Assembly (NCBI GenBank): GCA_047971485.1
Contig: JBKDZR010000043.1
Location: 5,206 to 69,205 of the forward strand
Length of the DNA: 64,000 bases
Direction: 5' to 3'
Origin: JBKDZR01 sp047971485
GTDB taxonomy: Bacteria > Pseudomonadota > Alphaproteobacteria > Rhodobacterales > Rhodobacteraceae
Translations under genes and position numbers: made by a program
Notes under the pieces: generated by a model
The model's database searches: none
Seen by the model: the letters and a program-made list of their open reading frames with translations, nothing else
Told to the model about the DNA's origin: nothing
Part shown: positions 19,086-28,024 of the stretch, piece after piece
Layout of the letters: the number at the start of each line of letters is the position of its first letter
How positions within the stretch are numbered: the first letter of the stretch is position 1

Positions 19086-21314
19086 ATGACGCGACCGCCA
19101 GCATCCTCTGGGACCACCGAGACGGGGCCGACCGATGGCGCGGTGGCACGGCGGATTGCCGAGGGCCGGTGCGGCGATCCCTTTGCCTGGCTTGGGCCGC
19201 ATGAGGTTGCGGGGGCGATCCTGTTGCGCGTTTTTCAGCCCGATGCGATCCGTGTTGCGGCGCTGATCGCTGGGGGGACCCATCCGTTGGGGTGCCTGGA
19301 CGACGTGGCGGGGATGTTCTGTGGGCCGATCCCGGCGGCCGCGTCCTATCGGCTGCGCGCGGAAGGGGCCGATGGTACGGTCTGGGAGTGGGACGATCCC
19401 TATCGCTTTGCCCCGGTTCTGGGCGAGATGGATGAATATCTGTTGGCCGAGGGCAGCCATCAGCGCCTCTGGCAGGTTCTGGGCGCCCATCCGCGGGTCC
19501 ATCAGGGTGTGCAGGGCACGTCTTTCGCGGTGTGGGCCCCGAATGCCAGCAGGGTTTCGGTGGTTGGGGATTTCAACGGGTGGGACGGTCGCCGTACCCC
19601 GATGCGCCGCCGTGGTAGCGTCGGGATCTGGGAGATCTTTCTGCCGGGTCTGGGCGAGGGGACGGTCTATAAGTACGAGTTGCGGGACCGGGACGGGGGG
19701 CTTTTGCCGCTCAAGGCTGATCCGGTCGGCTTCGGGTCTGAACATCCGCCGGCCAATGCCAGCGTGGTGCGCGATATTTCAGGGTATGGCTGGTCGGATG
19801 CGGACTGGCGGACGGCACGGGCCGCGCGCAACGGGCGCCAGGCCCCGATCTCGATCTACGAGGTCCATTTGCCATCCTGGAAACGCCGTGTGGCCGAGGG
19901 CAACCGCCCGATTTCCTATCGCGAGGCGGCCGATGAACTGGTGACTTATGTCCGCGACATGGGCTTTACCCATATCGAGCTGCTGCCGATCAGCGAATAT
20001 CCGTTCGACGGGTCCTGGGGCTATCAGCCGGTTGGTCTGTTCGCGCCGACCATCCGCCACGGCCCCCCCCATGAATTCCGCGATCTTGTCGATGCGGCCC
20101 ATCGTGCCGGGATCGGCCTGATCCTGGATTGGGTGCCCGGGCACTTTCCAACCGATGCCCATGGTCTGGGGCGGTTCGATGGCACGGCGCTTTATGAACA
20201 TGCCGATCCGCGCGAGGGGTTTCATCAGGACTGGAACACGCTGATCTATAATTTCGGCCGGACCGAGGTGCGGAATTTCCTGGTCTCGAATGCTCTGTAC
20301 TGGCTGGAGGAATATCATGCCGATGGGCTGCGGGTAGATGCGGTGGCCTCGATGCTGTATCGCGATTATTCGCGCGGGCCCGGCGAATGGGTGCCCAATA
20401 TCGATGGCGAGCGCGAAAATTACGAAGCTATTGATCTGTTGAGGCGGATGAATACGCTTGTCTATGGGCAACAGCCGGGGATCCTGACAGTTGCCGAGGA
20501 ATCGACCGCCTTTCCCGGTGTGTCGCGGCCGGTGGAAAACGATGGCCTGGGGTTCGGCTTTAAGTGGAACATGGGCTGGATGCATGACACGCTGGCCTAT
20601 ATCGGGCGTGATCCATTGTACCGACGCCATCATCACCACCAGATGACCTTTGGTTTGCATTATGCCTTCAGTGAAAATTTCATCCTGCCGATCAGCCATG
20701 ACGAGGTGGTTCACGGCAAGGGATCCATGCTGGCGCGCATGCCGGGGCAGGGGGCTGAACGCTTCGCCAACCTGCGGGCCTATTACGGGTTCATGTGGGG
20801 CCATCCGGGCAAGAAGTTGTTGTTCATGGGGCAGGAATTCGCCCAGGCGGCGGAATGGGATTTTGATGGATCCCTGGATTGGGCAGCGGCCGATAGGGCG
20901 CCCCATGCCGGGGTGCAGGCGCTTGTTCGAGATCTTAACCGGCTGTATGCGGCCTGCCCGGCCCTGCACCATCACGATTGCGATCCCGCCGGTTTCCAGT
21001 GGATCGAGGCCAGCGACGCCGAGCGTTCGATCTTTGCCTGGATCCGTTGGGCCGAGGCGGGTGAGGTGCCGGTTGTCGTACTGTGCAACTTTACCCCGAT
21101 CGAGCGGCCCGGGCTGCGGATCGGGTTGCCGGCGGCGGGGGCCTGGCGTGAGATCCTCAACACCGATGCCAGGACTTATGGCGGTGAAGGGCGCGGTAAT
21201 ATGGGCCAGATTCTGGCGCAGGATCAGCCCAGCCACGGTCAGCCGGCCAGTGCCACGCTGTATTTGCCGCCGCTGTCCTGCATCATGCTGACGCCGGCGG
21301 ATACGGCTTGCTAA
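19086..21314 (+). CDS. glgB: 1,4-alpha-glucan branching enzyme
   Basis: GH13 branching enzyme that creates alpha-1,6 branches in glycogen; 742 residues. An N-terminal CBM48-type region (GTSFAVWAPNASRVSVVGDFNGWDG begins near residue 140) is preceded by a further N-terminal beta domain. Catalytic motifs in order are ELLPISEYPFDGSWGYQ, GLRVDAVASMLY with the nucleophile Asp, VAEESTAFPGVSRP with the acid/base Glu, and LPISHDEVVHGKGSM with the third carboxylate. MGQEFAQAAEWDFDGSLDW is also typical. It lies 26 bases after glgP, with AGGGA before its ATG. Confidence 0.97.
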   Translation: MTRPPASSGTTETGPTDGAVARRIAEGRCGDPFAWLGPHEVAGAILLRVFQPDAIRVAALIAGGTHPLGCLDDVAGMFCGPIPAAASYRLRAEGADGTVWEWDDPYRFAPVLGEMDEYLLAEGSHQRLWQVLGAHPRVHQGVQGTSFAVWAPNASRVSVVGDFNGWDGRRTPMRRRGSVGIWEIFLPGLGEGTVYKYELRDRDGGLLPLKADPVGFGSEHPPANASVVRDISGYGWSDADWRTARAARNGRQAPISIYEVHLPSWKRRVAEGNRPISYREAADELVTYVRDMGFTHIELLPISEYPFDGSWGYQPVGLFAPTIRHGPPHEFRDLVDAAHRAGIGLILDWVPGHFPTDAHGLGRFDGTALYEHADPREGFHQDWNTLIYNFGRTEVRNFLVSNALYWLEEYHADGLRVDAVASMLYRDYSRGPGEWVPNIDGERENYEAIDLLRRMNTLVYGQQPGILTVAEESTAFPGVSRPVENDGLGFGFKWNMGWMHDTLAYIGRDPLYRRHHHHQMTFGLHYAFSENFILPISHDEVVHGKGSMLARMPGQGAERFANLRAYYGFMWGHPGKKLLFMGQEFAQAAEWDFDGSLDWAAADRAPHAGVQALVRDLNRLYAACPALHHHDCDPAGFQWIEASDAERSIFAWIRWAEAGEVPVVVLCNFTPIERPGLRIGLPAAGAWREILNTDARTYGGEGRGNMGQILAQDQPSHGQPASATLYLPPLSCIMLTPADTAC

Positions 21315-21355
21315 CGAAGACGGGATAGGACGGACACACCACGGGGGGAGGAACC

Positions 21356-22621
21356 ATGCCACGACCTAGAACACGGCTGACCGGACGAAGCATGGCCTTT
21401 GTTCTGGCCGGGGGGCGGGGGGCGCGCCTGCGGGAATTGACCGATCGCCGGGCCAAGCCGGCGGTCTATTTCGGCGGCAAGGCGCGGATCATTGATTTCG
21501 CCCTGTCGAACACCATGAATTCAGGGATCCGCAAGATGGCAATCGCGACCCAGTACAAGGCCCACAGCCTGATCCGGCATTGCCAGCGCGGATGGAATTT
21601 CTTCCGGGCCGAGCGCAACGAATATCTCGATATTCTGCCGGCCAGCCAGCGCGCGGGCGAGGATCGTTGGTATCGCGGCACGACCGATGCGGTGACCCAG
21701 AATATCGATATCGTCGACAGTTACGATGTGGATTATATCGTCATCCTGGCCGGCGATCATATCTACAAGATGGATTATGAACCGATGCTGCGCCAGCATG
21801 TGGACAGTGGGGCGGATGTGACCATCGGCTGTCTGACCGTGCCGCGTCATGAGGCCAGCGCCTTCGGTGTGATGGCCGTTGATGAAACCGATCGGATCGT
21901 CAGTTTTTTGGAAAAGCCTGCCGATCCCCCCGGAACGGCGACGGATCCTTCGGTTTCGCTGGCATCCATGGGGATCTATGTGTTTTCATGGCCATTTCTG
22001 CGCGCGCTTTTGCTGGAGGATGCCGACGATCCGGGATCGAGTCATGATTTCGGTACGGATCTGATCCCCAAGATCGTGGCCGGGGGGAAGGCCCAGGCCC
22101 ATCGCTTTTCCGACAGCTGTGTCAAGCGCGATGCCAGCGCCCCGGCCTATTGGCGTGATGTGGGCACATTGGATGCGTTCTGGAAGGCGAATATCGACCT
22201 GACGGATTTTGAACCGGAACTGGACCTGTGGGACAGGGATTGGCCGATCTGGACCTATTCGGAACAGACGCCGCCGGCAAAATTCATCCACGATGCGCCG
22301 GATCGGCGCGGGTCGGCCGTGTCCTCGCTGGTGGCCGGGGGCTGTATCGTCTCGGGGACGACGATTCGAAAATCGCTGTTGTTCACCAATGTGCACACCA
22401 ACAGTTATGCCGTGCTCGACCAGGCGGTGGTGATGCCCAATGTTGTTGTCGAGCGTTCGGCGCGGCTGTCGCGGGTGGTGATCGACCGCGGTGTGCGGAT
22501 CCCGGCCGGGCTGGTTGTGGGCGAGGACCCGTCTGAGGACGCGGCTTGGTTCCGGGTTTCCGACGGCGGTGTGACCTTGATCACCCAGGACATGTTGGAC
22601 AGAAGGGCAGCGCATCAGTGA
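21356..22621 (+). CDS. glgC: Glucose-1-phosphate adenylyltransferase (ADP-glucose pyrophosphorylase)
   Basis: Makes ADP-glucose from ATP and glucose-1-phosphate, the regulated committed step of bacterial glycogen synthesis; 421 residues. The N-terminal nucleotidyltransferase domain shows FVLAGGRGARLRELTDRRAKPAVYFGG, WYRGTTDAVTQN, and ILAGDHIYKMDY with the Mg-binding Asp. The FLEKP segment, YWRDVGTLDAFW, and a C-terminal left-handed beta-helix domain with SGTTIRKSLLFTNVHTNSY follow. The Arg-rich N-terminus (PRPRTRLTGRS) is where allosteric activators bind in related enzymes. GGGGGGAGGA precedes the ATG, and the stop codon overlaps the glgA start by 4 bases. Confidence 0.97.
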   Translation: MPRPRTRLTGRSMAFVLAGGRGARLRELTDRRAKPAVYFGGKARIIDFALSNTMNSGIRKMAIATQYKAHSLIRHCQRGWNFFRAERNEYLDILPASQRAGEDRWYRGTTDAVTQNIDIVDSYDVDYIVILAGDHIYKMDYEPMLRQHVDSGADVTIGCLTVPRHEASAFGVMAVDETDRIVSFLEKPADPPGTATDPSVSLASMGIYVFSWPFLRALLLEDADDPGSSHDFGTDLIPKIVAGGKAQAHRFSDSCVKRDASAPAYWRDVGTLDAFWKANIDLTDFEPELDLWDRDWPIWTYSEQTPPAKFIHDAPDRRGSAVSSLVAGGCIVSGTTIRKSLLFTNVHTNSYAVLDQAVVMPNVVVERSARLSRVVIDRGVRIPAGLVVGEDPSEDAAWFRVSDGGVTLITQDMLDRRAAHQ

Positions 22622-24057
22622 TCAGGGTTTTGTCGATTGCTTCGGAATGTGCGCCCTTGGTCAAGACCGGGGGGCTGGCCGATGTGGCAGGGGCCTTGCC
22701 TGCTGCGCTTGGCGCCATCGGGGTTGAGATGGTCACACTTCTGCCGGGGTATCCCCAGGTGCTGGCGGCCTGCGAGGGGACAGGCACCGGTGTTCTGGAA
22801 GAGGACGATCTTTGGGGCGGTCCGGCCCGGGTGTTGCGCTGTCGGGCGGCCGGGCTGGATCTGTTGGTGCTGGATGCGCCCCATCTGTTCGATCGGCCGG
22901 GCAATATCTATCTGGGTCCGGATGGGCGCGACTGGCCGGATAACCCGATGCGTTTCGCTGCCCTGTGCCGGGTGGCTGCCCGTATCGGGGCCGAAGGCGC
23001 TGGAGGATGGATGCCACATATCCTGCATCTGCATGACTGGCAGGCCGGTCTGACGCCTCTGTATCTGGGGGCGCGATCGGCGCGTGCATCGGTTGGGACC
23101 GTTCTGACCATCCACAATATCGCCTTTCAGGGGCTTGCCCCGGCCGCATTGCGTGCCGATCTGGGATTGCCGGAGGCGGGGTTCGATGTTGAGGGGTATG
23201 AATATTTCGGCCAGATCAGTGCGCTGAAGGCCGGGATCGTCTATGCCGACCGCTTGACCACGGTCAGCCCGACCTATGCGCGCGAATTGACCACACCGGA
23301 ATTCGGGATGGGGCTGGATGGCGTGTTGCGGTCGCGGGCCCAGAAATTGCGCGGGATCCTCAATGGGATTGACACGGGCAGTTGGAATCCGGCCACTGAT
23401 CCGGCCCTGGTTGCGCCTTACAAGACGCCGCGTGGCAAGGGGCGCAACAAGGCTGCGCTCCGGGCCGAGTTCGCCCTGCCCGCCGCCAGCGGACCCCTTT
23501 GTGTGCTGATTTCGCGTCTGACGGAACAGAAGGGGATCGACCTGCTGTTGCAGGCCGTGCCCCGGCTGCTGGCGCGGGGGGGACAGCTGGCGCTGTTGGG
23601 CAGTGGCGGTGCCGAGATCGAAACGGTGGTCCGCGACGCGGCCGCAGTGATGCCCGGGTTCGCTGCGCGGATCGGCTATGACGAGGCGCTGTCGCATCGG
23701 ATGGTCGCCGGCGCAGATGCCATTCTGGTGCCGTCACGCTTTGAACCCTGTGGCCTGACCCAGATGTTCGGCCTGCGTTACGGGGCGCTGCCGCTGGTGG
23801 CGCTGACCGGTGGGCTGGCCGATACGGTGATCGATGCCAACCCGGCGGCGCTGCGGGCCGGGGTGGCAACGGGGGTGCAGGTTCATCCGTTGACGGTGGG
23901 GGCGCTGGCCGATGCTTTCGACCGGCTGTGCGATCTCTATGCTTCGGATCATTGGCCGGTGTTGCAGCGCAATGCCATGCGCCAGGAGGTCGGCTGGCAG
24001 GCTTCTGCGCGGGACTATGCTGAACTTTATGCAGAGTGCCTGCCTGACCATGGGTGA
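22618..24057 (+). CDS. glgA: Glycogen synthase (ADP-glucose type)
   Basis: GT5 glucosyltransferase that extends alpha-1,4-glucan with ADP-glucose; about 479 residues. The ADP-glucose binding motif KTGGLADV is at the N-terminus (SECAPLVKTGGLADVAGALP), HIHNIAFQG-like TIHNIAFQGL and LISRLTEQKGIDLL follow, and the C-terminal donor site is RFEPCGLTQMFGLRYGALPLV. The start is GTG at 22618, overlapping the glgC stop as GTGA. The open frame upstream lies inside glgC and is not used. Translationally coupled within the glg operon. Confidence 0.96.
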   Translation: MIRVLSIASECAPLVKTGGLADVAGALPAALGAIGVEMVTLLPGYPQVLAACEGTGTGVLEEDDLWGGPARVLRCRAAGLDLLVLDAPHLFDRPGNIYLGPDGRDWPDNPMRFAALCRVAARIGAEGAGGWMPHILHLHDWQAGLTPLYLGARSARASVGTVLTIHNIAFQGLAPAALRADLGLPEAGFDVEGYEYFGQISALKAGIVYADRLTTVSPTYARELTTPEFGMGLDGVLRSRAQKLRGILNGIDTGSWNPATDPALVAPYKTPRGKGRNKAALRAEFALPAASGPLCVLISRLTEQKGIDLLLQAVPRLLARGGQLALLGSGGAEIETVVRDAAAVMPGFAARIGYDEALSHRMVAGADAILVPSRFEPCGLTQMFGLRYGALPLVALTGGLADTVIDANPAALRAGVATGVQVHPLTVGALADAFDRLCDLYASDHWPVLQRNAMRQEVGWQASARDYAELYAECLPDHG

Positions 24058-26134
24058 CGATCTGAAAATGACTGCGGGGCGCGCCTATCCGCTGGGCGCG
24101 ACATTCGATGGCGAAGGAGTGAATTTTGCCATCTTTTCGCAGCATGCCACGCGGCTGACGCTGTGTCTCTTTTCCGATGAGGACGACCGGGAATGTCAGG
24201 TCGATTTGCCGGAACGTGACGGCGACGTCTGGCATGGGTATCTGACAGGTATCCGTCCTGGCCAGCGCTATGGCTATCGCGCCCACGGCCCCTATCGACC
24301 GGATCAAGGGCACCGCTTCAATCCCAACAAGCTGTTGGTCGATCCCTATGCCAAACGGCTGACCGGCCATCTGCGCTGGCATGATGCGTTGATGGGCTAT
24401 ACTCCCGGCGCGGCGCGGCTGGACCTGAGCTTTGATCCCCGCGACAGTGCGCCCTATATGGCGAAAAGCGTGGTGGTCGATCCCAGCTTTTGCTGGGGTG
24501 AGGATCATCCCCCCCGCCATCCGATCGCGGAAACGGTGATCTACGAGGCCCATGTGAAGGGCCTGACCCAACTGCATCCAACGGCGGCCCCCCAAGGACG
24601 TTTTCTGGGGCTGGCCTCGGATCCAATGCTTGAGCACCTGACGCGCCTGGGGATCACGGCGATCGAATTGCTGCCGGTTCAGGCCTTTCTGAATGACCGG
24701 TTTCTCGTCGAGAAAAGCCTGACCAATTACTGGGGCTATCAGACCCTGGGCTATTTCGCCCCTGATCCGCGCTATCTGGAGCGCGGCGGGATTGAGGAAT
24801 TCCAGCAGATGGTGGCCCGGCTGCACAGCGCCGGGATCGAGGTGATCCTGGATGTGGTCTACAACCATACCTGCGAAGGCAACGAAATGGGCCCGACACT
24901 GGCCTTTCGCGGGCTGGACAATCGCAGCTATTACCGGCTGGCCGAGGATCCGCGCTTTTACATCAATGACACGGGCACCGGGAACACGATTAATATCCAG
25001 CATCCGATGGTGCTGCGCATGGTCATGGATTCCCTGCGCTACTGGGTCGAGGTGATGCATGTCGACGGGTTTCGTTTCGATCTGTGTTCCACCCTGGGGC
25101 GGACGGCGCGGGGCTTTGAGCCGGGCGCGGCCTTTTTCGATGCGATCCGCCAGGATCCGGTGTTGACGCAGTTCATGCTGATTGCCGAGCCTTGGGATAT
25201 CGGCCCGGGGGGCTATCAGTTGGGCGGCTATCCGGCACCGTTTCTGGAATGGAATGACAGGTTCCGTGATGGTGTGCGGCGGTTCTGGCGCGGCGATCCG
25301 GGGCGTGCACCGGATCTGGCCGACCGGCTGACTGGATCGGCGATGCAATTCGATCACTCCGGGCGCCCGGCGACGGCCTCGGTCAATTTCCTGACTGCCC
25401 ATGACGGGTTCACCCTGACCGATGTGGTCACCTACAATCATAAGCACAACGCGGCCAATGGCGAAGACAACCGCGATGGCCATGGCGAGAACTTTTCCGA
25501 CAATATGGGCGTGGAGGGGGCGGCCGAGGATCCGGATATCGCGGCGGCGCGGGCCGGGCGGCGGCGCGCGATGATGGCGACGTTGCTGATGTCGCAAGGG
25601 ACGCCGATGATCTTGGCGGGCGATGAGATCGGCAACAGCCAGCAGGGCAACAACAACGCCTATTGTCAGGATAATGCCATCAGCTGGATCGACTGGGCGC
25701 AGGCCGATGAGGCCTTTCTGGCGTTTGCCGCGCGGCTGATCGCCTTCCGCAAGGCGCATCCGATCCTGCGCCAGAAACGTTTCATGCATGCCCGCGAGCG
25801 GATGCTCGACGGGATCGAGGATCTGTTCTGGTGGCGCGCCGATGGCACCGAGATGCAGGCCGATGACTGGCACGATCCGGAAGGGACGCTGGTATGTGCG
25901 GAAATGCGCACGGCCTCGGGGACGCCGGCCTATGCGGCGCTGAATGCGGCGGTTTTCGCGGTGTTCAATGCCGGCGAGGCGGTTGCGGTCAAGGTGCCTG
26001 CCTGTCCGGAGGGGATGGTCTGGATGCGTCGGATCGACAGTGCCGATCCGGCCGCGCCGGCCACCGCCGTTGCCGACACGATCGAGGTTGCGGCCCAATC
26101 GGTGGTTGCCCTGTCACTGGACCCCGCGCCGTGA
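24050..26134 (+). CDS. glgX: Glycogen debranching enzyme
   Basis: GH13 isoamylase-type enzyme that hydrolyses alpha-1,6 branches of phosphorylase-limit dextrin; about 694 residues. An N-terminal CBM48-like domain (GATFDGEGVNFAIFSQHATRL) precedes the barrel. Motifs: ELLPVQAF, VVYNHTCEGNE, DGFRFDLCSTLGR with the nucleophile Asp, LIAEPWDIGPGGYQ with the Glu, and FLTAHDGFTLTDVVTYN with the third carboxylate. The typical GlgX stretch HNAANGEDNRDG is present. The ATG at 24050 overlaps the glgA stop by 8 bases; an ATG six codons later (24068) is an alternative. The stop overlaps the malQ start by 4 bases. Confidence 0.95.
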   Translation: MGDDLKMTAGRAYPLGATFDGEGVNFAIFSQHATRLTLCLFSDEDDRECQVDLPERDGDVWHGYLTGIRPGQRYGYRAHGPYRPDQGHRFNPNKLLVDPYAKRLTGHLRWHDALMGYTPGAARLDLSFDPRDSAPYMAKSVVVDPSFCWGEDHPPRHPIAETVIYEAHVKGLTQLHPTAAPQGRFLGLASDPMLEHLTRLGITAIELLPVQAFLNDRFLVEKSLTNYWGYQTLGYFAPDPRYLERGGIEEFQQMVARLHSAGIEVILDVVYNHTCEGNEMGPTLAFRGLDNRSYYRLAEDPRFYINDTGTGNTINIQHPMVLRMVMDSLRYWVEVMHVDGFRFDLCSTLGRTARGFEPGAAFFDAIRQDPVLTQFMLIAEPWDIGPGGYQLGGYPAPFLEWNDRFRDGVRRFWRGDPGRAPDLADRLTGSAMQFDHSGRPATASVNFLTAHDGFTLTDVVTYNHKHNAANGEDNRDGHGENFSDNMGVEGAAEDPDIAAARAGRRRAMMATLLMSQGTPMILAGDEIGNSQQGNNNAYCQDNAISWIDWAQADEAFLAFAARLIAFRKAHPILRQKRFMHARERMLDGIEDLFWWRADGTEMQADDWHDPEGTLVCAEMRTASGTPAYAALNAAVFAVFNAGEAVAVKVPACPEGMVWMRRIDSADPAAPATAVADTIEVAAQSVVALSLDPAP

Positions 26135-28020
26135 CTGGGCCTGTCGCGGAACTGGCGCGTCGGGCCGGTATCCTGTCACGTTATCGCGGAACCGATCAGC
26201 GTTGGGTTGACGTTCCGCCCGAGACAATCGTGGCGGTGCTGTCGGCCATGGGGCTTCCGGCGGATGGGGCCGGTGCGGCGGCCTTTCTGTCCGAGACCGG
26301 CACAAGCCATCGGCTGCTGCCGCATTGGCATGTTGCCGGGCTTGGCCGCGCGCCTGACCTGTCATTGCCAGAGGATGCGGTCTGGGCGCTGTGTCTGGAG
26401 GACGGGACCCAAACCGAGGGCCGTGGTCCGACAGTGCCGCCACTGCCCCTGGGGCGTCACAACTTGACCTGCGGTGCCGAGACCTGCTGGGTGTTGGTCG
26501 CGCCCCCCGCCTTGTCGGATCTGGGCCGGGGATGGGGGCTGACCGTGCCGCTTTACGGACTGCGCGCGCCGGCCATGGGGGGGCTGGGCGATTTCGGCGA
26601 TCTTGGGCTTGTCATGGCGGGGCTTGCGGCTGTCGGCGCAGGCTTTGTCGGGATCAATCCAATCCATGCCGGCTTTCCCACCGCACCGGAGATGTTCAGC
26701 CCCTATGCCCCATCAAGCCGACGGCGGCTGAACCCGCTGCATCTGAGATGTGGGGCCGATGATCAGGGCCGGGGGAGCGATCTGGTCGATTATCCGGCCA
26801 GCACGGGGACGCGGCTGGCCAGCTTTCGTGCGGCGTTTCAAGGGGCTGCGCTGGATCCGGCCTTCCAGGCTTGGCGCGCTCAGGAAGGCCCCGATCTGCA
26901 GCGTTTTGCCACACATCAGGCGATCAGCGGGGTCCATGGGCCGCTCTGGCACCGCTGGCCTGCGGCGTTGCAGGATCCTGACGCCGCCGAAGTGGCGGCT
27001 TTTGCCGGAACACATGGCGAAGACATCGGCTTCCACGCCTGGCTGCAATGGCAAGCCGAGGGCCAGCTGGGCCTGTTGGCCGAACAGGCGCGGGCCCTGT
27101 CCTGCGGGCTGTATCTGGACCTGGCCGTTGGCACCCATCCGTATGGTGCGGAAACCTGGGCGGCACCGGCGCAGTTCGTTCGGGGGGTGTCACTGGGGGC
27201 GCCGCCGGACGGGTTCGCCCCCGAGGGCCAGACCTGGGGGTTGGCCCCGTTCAACCCGCTGACGCTGGCAGCGCAGGGCTTCGCGCCTCTGGCCGAAACC
27301 CTGCGCTGCCAGTTGCGCTTTGCCCGTTTGCTGCGGATCGACCATGTGCTGGGCTTTGAGCGGGCCTTCTGGGTGCCTGAAGGCGGGGGGCTGCCGGGGA
27401 CCTATGTCACCATGCCGCGCGCCGCGATGCTGGCCGTCGCCCGGATTGAGGCCACCCGCGCCGGCGCCACGCTGATCGGTGAGGATCTGGGTAATATCCC
27501 CGAGGGCCTGCAAGAGGCTCTGGCCAACAGTGGGATCCTGGGCTGCCGTGTGGCCCAGTTCGAACGTCACTGGCAAGAGGATGGTCGTTTTCGCGCCGCC
27601 GCCGATTATCCCGCCGATACGCTGGCCTCTTTCGGGACCCATGATTTGCCGACCTGGGCAGGCTGGCGCGCGGGGCGGGATATCGGTGTGGGCCGTGATC
27701 TTGGGCGGATCGGCGCCGAACAGGCCGAGATCGCAACAGCGGCGCGGATGCGGGACGTTGCGGCCTTTGATCGGGTTGCAGGCACGGGCACGGACGGCGA
27801 TGATGCGCTGAACAGTTTTCTCGCCCGGACCGGATCACGGCTGGTTGCGTTACAAATCGAGGATATCCTGGGGCTTGCGGATCAGCCTAACCTGCCGGGA
27901 ACGGTGGATGAATACCCCAACTGGCGTCGCCGGCTGCCCCTGGGTCCGGCCGAATTTGTACAAGATCCCCGCCTTCTGCGGGCGGCGGACATCATGGCCC
28001 GAAACGGGCGGAGGACCTGA
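26131..28020 (+). CDS. malQ: 4-alpha-glucanotransferase
   Basis: GH77 amylomaltase that disproportionates the short maltodextrins left by debranching; about 629 residues. It begins with GTG inside the glgX stop (GTGA overlap). Core motifs are GDFGDLGLVMAGLAAVGAGFVGINPIHA, FSPYAPSSRRRLNPLHL, LLRIDHVLGFERAFWVPEGG with the nucleophile Asp, LIGEDLGNIPEGLQEAL with the Glu, and FGTHDLPTWAGW. A poorly conserved N-terminal segment of about 150 residues precedes the catalytic part, as in other long bacterial MalQ proteins. Confidence 0.92.
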   Translation: MTGPVAELARRAGILSRYRGTDQRWVDVPPETIVAVLSAMGLPADGAGAAAFLSETGTSHRLLPHWHVAGLGRAPDLSLPEDAVWALCLEDGTQTEGRGPTVPPLPLGRHNLTCGAETCWVLVAPPALSDLGRGWGLTVPLYGLRAPAMGGLGDFGDLGLVMAGLAAVGAGFVGINPIHAGFPTAPEMFSPYAPSSRRRLNPLHLRCGADDQGRGSDLVDYPASTGTRLASFRAAFQGAALDPAFQAWRAQEGPDLQRFATHQAISGVHGPLWHRWPAALQDPDAAEVAAFAGTHGEDIGFHAWLQWQAEGQLGLLAEQARALSCGLYLDLAVGTHPYGAETWAAPAQFVRGVSLGAPPDGFAPEGQTWGLAPFNPLTLAAQGFAPLAETLRCQLRFARLLRIDHVLGFERAFWVPEGGGLPGTYVTMPRAAMLAVARIEATRAGATLIGEDLGNIPEGLQEALANSGILGCRVAQFERHWQEDGRFRAAADYPADTLASFGTHDLPTWAGWRAGRDIGVGRDLGRIGAEQAEIATAARMRDVAAFDRVAGTGTDGDDALNSFLARTGSRLVALQIEDILGLADQPNLPGTVDEYPNWRRRLPLGPAEFVQDPRLLRAADIMARNGRRT

Positions 28021-28024
28021 AAGA

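Noticed and set aside
23360..26098. A 912-codon open frame on the minus strand opposite glgA and glgX
   Set aside because: It is a mirror of strongly conserved plus-strand genes in GC-rich DNA, its protein is low-complexity (His/Arg/Gln/Pro-rich), and no family is recognisable. The same holds for the long frame at 6742-8826 opposite gyrA and 14507-16072 opposite the SLC13 gene.
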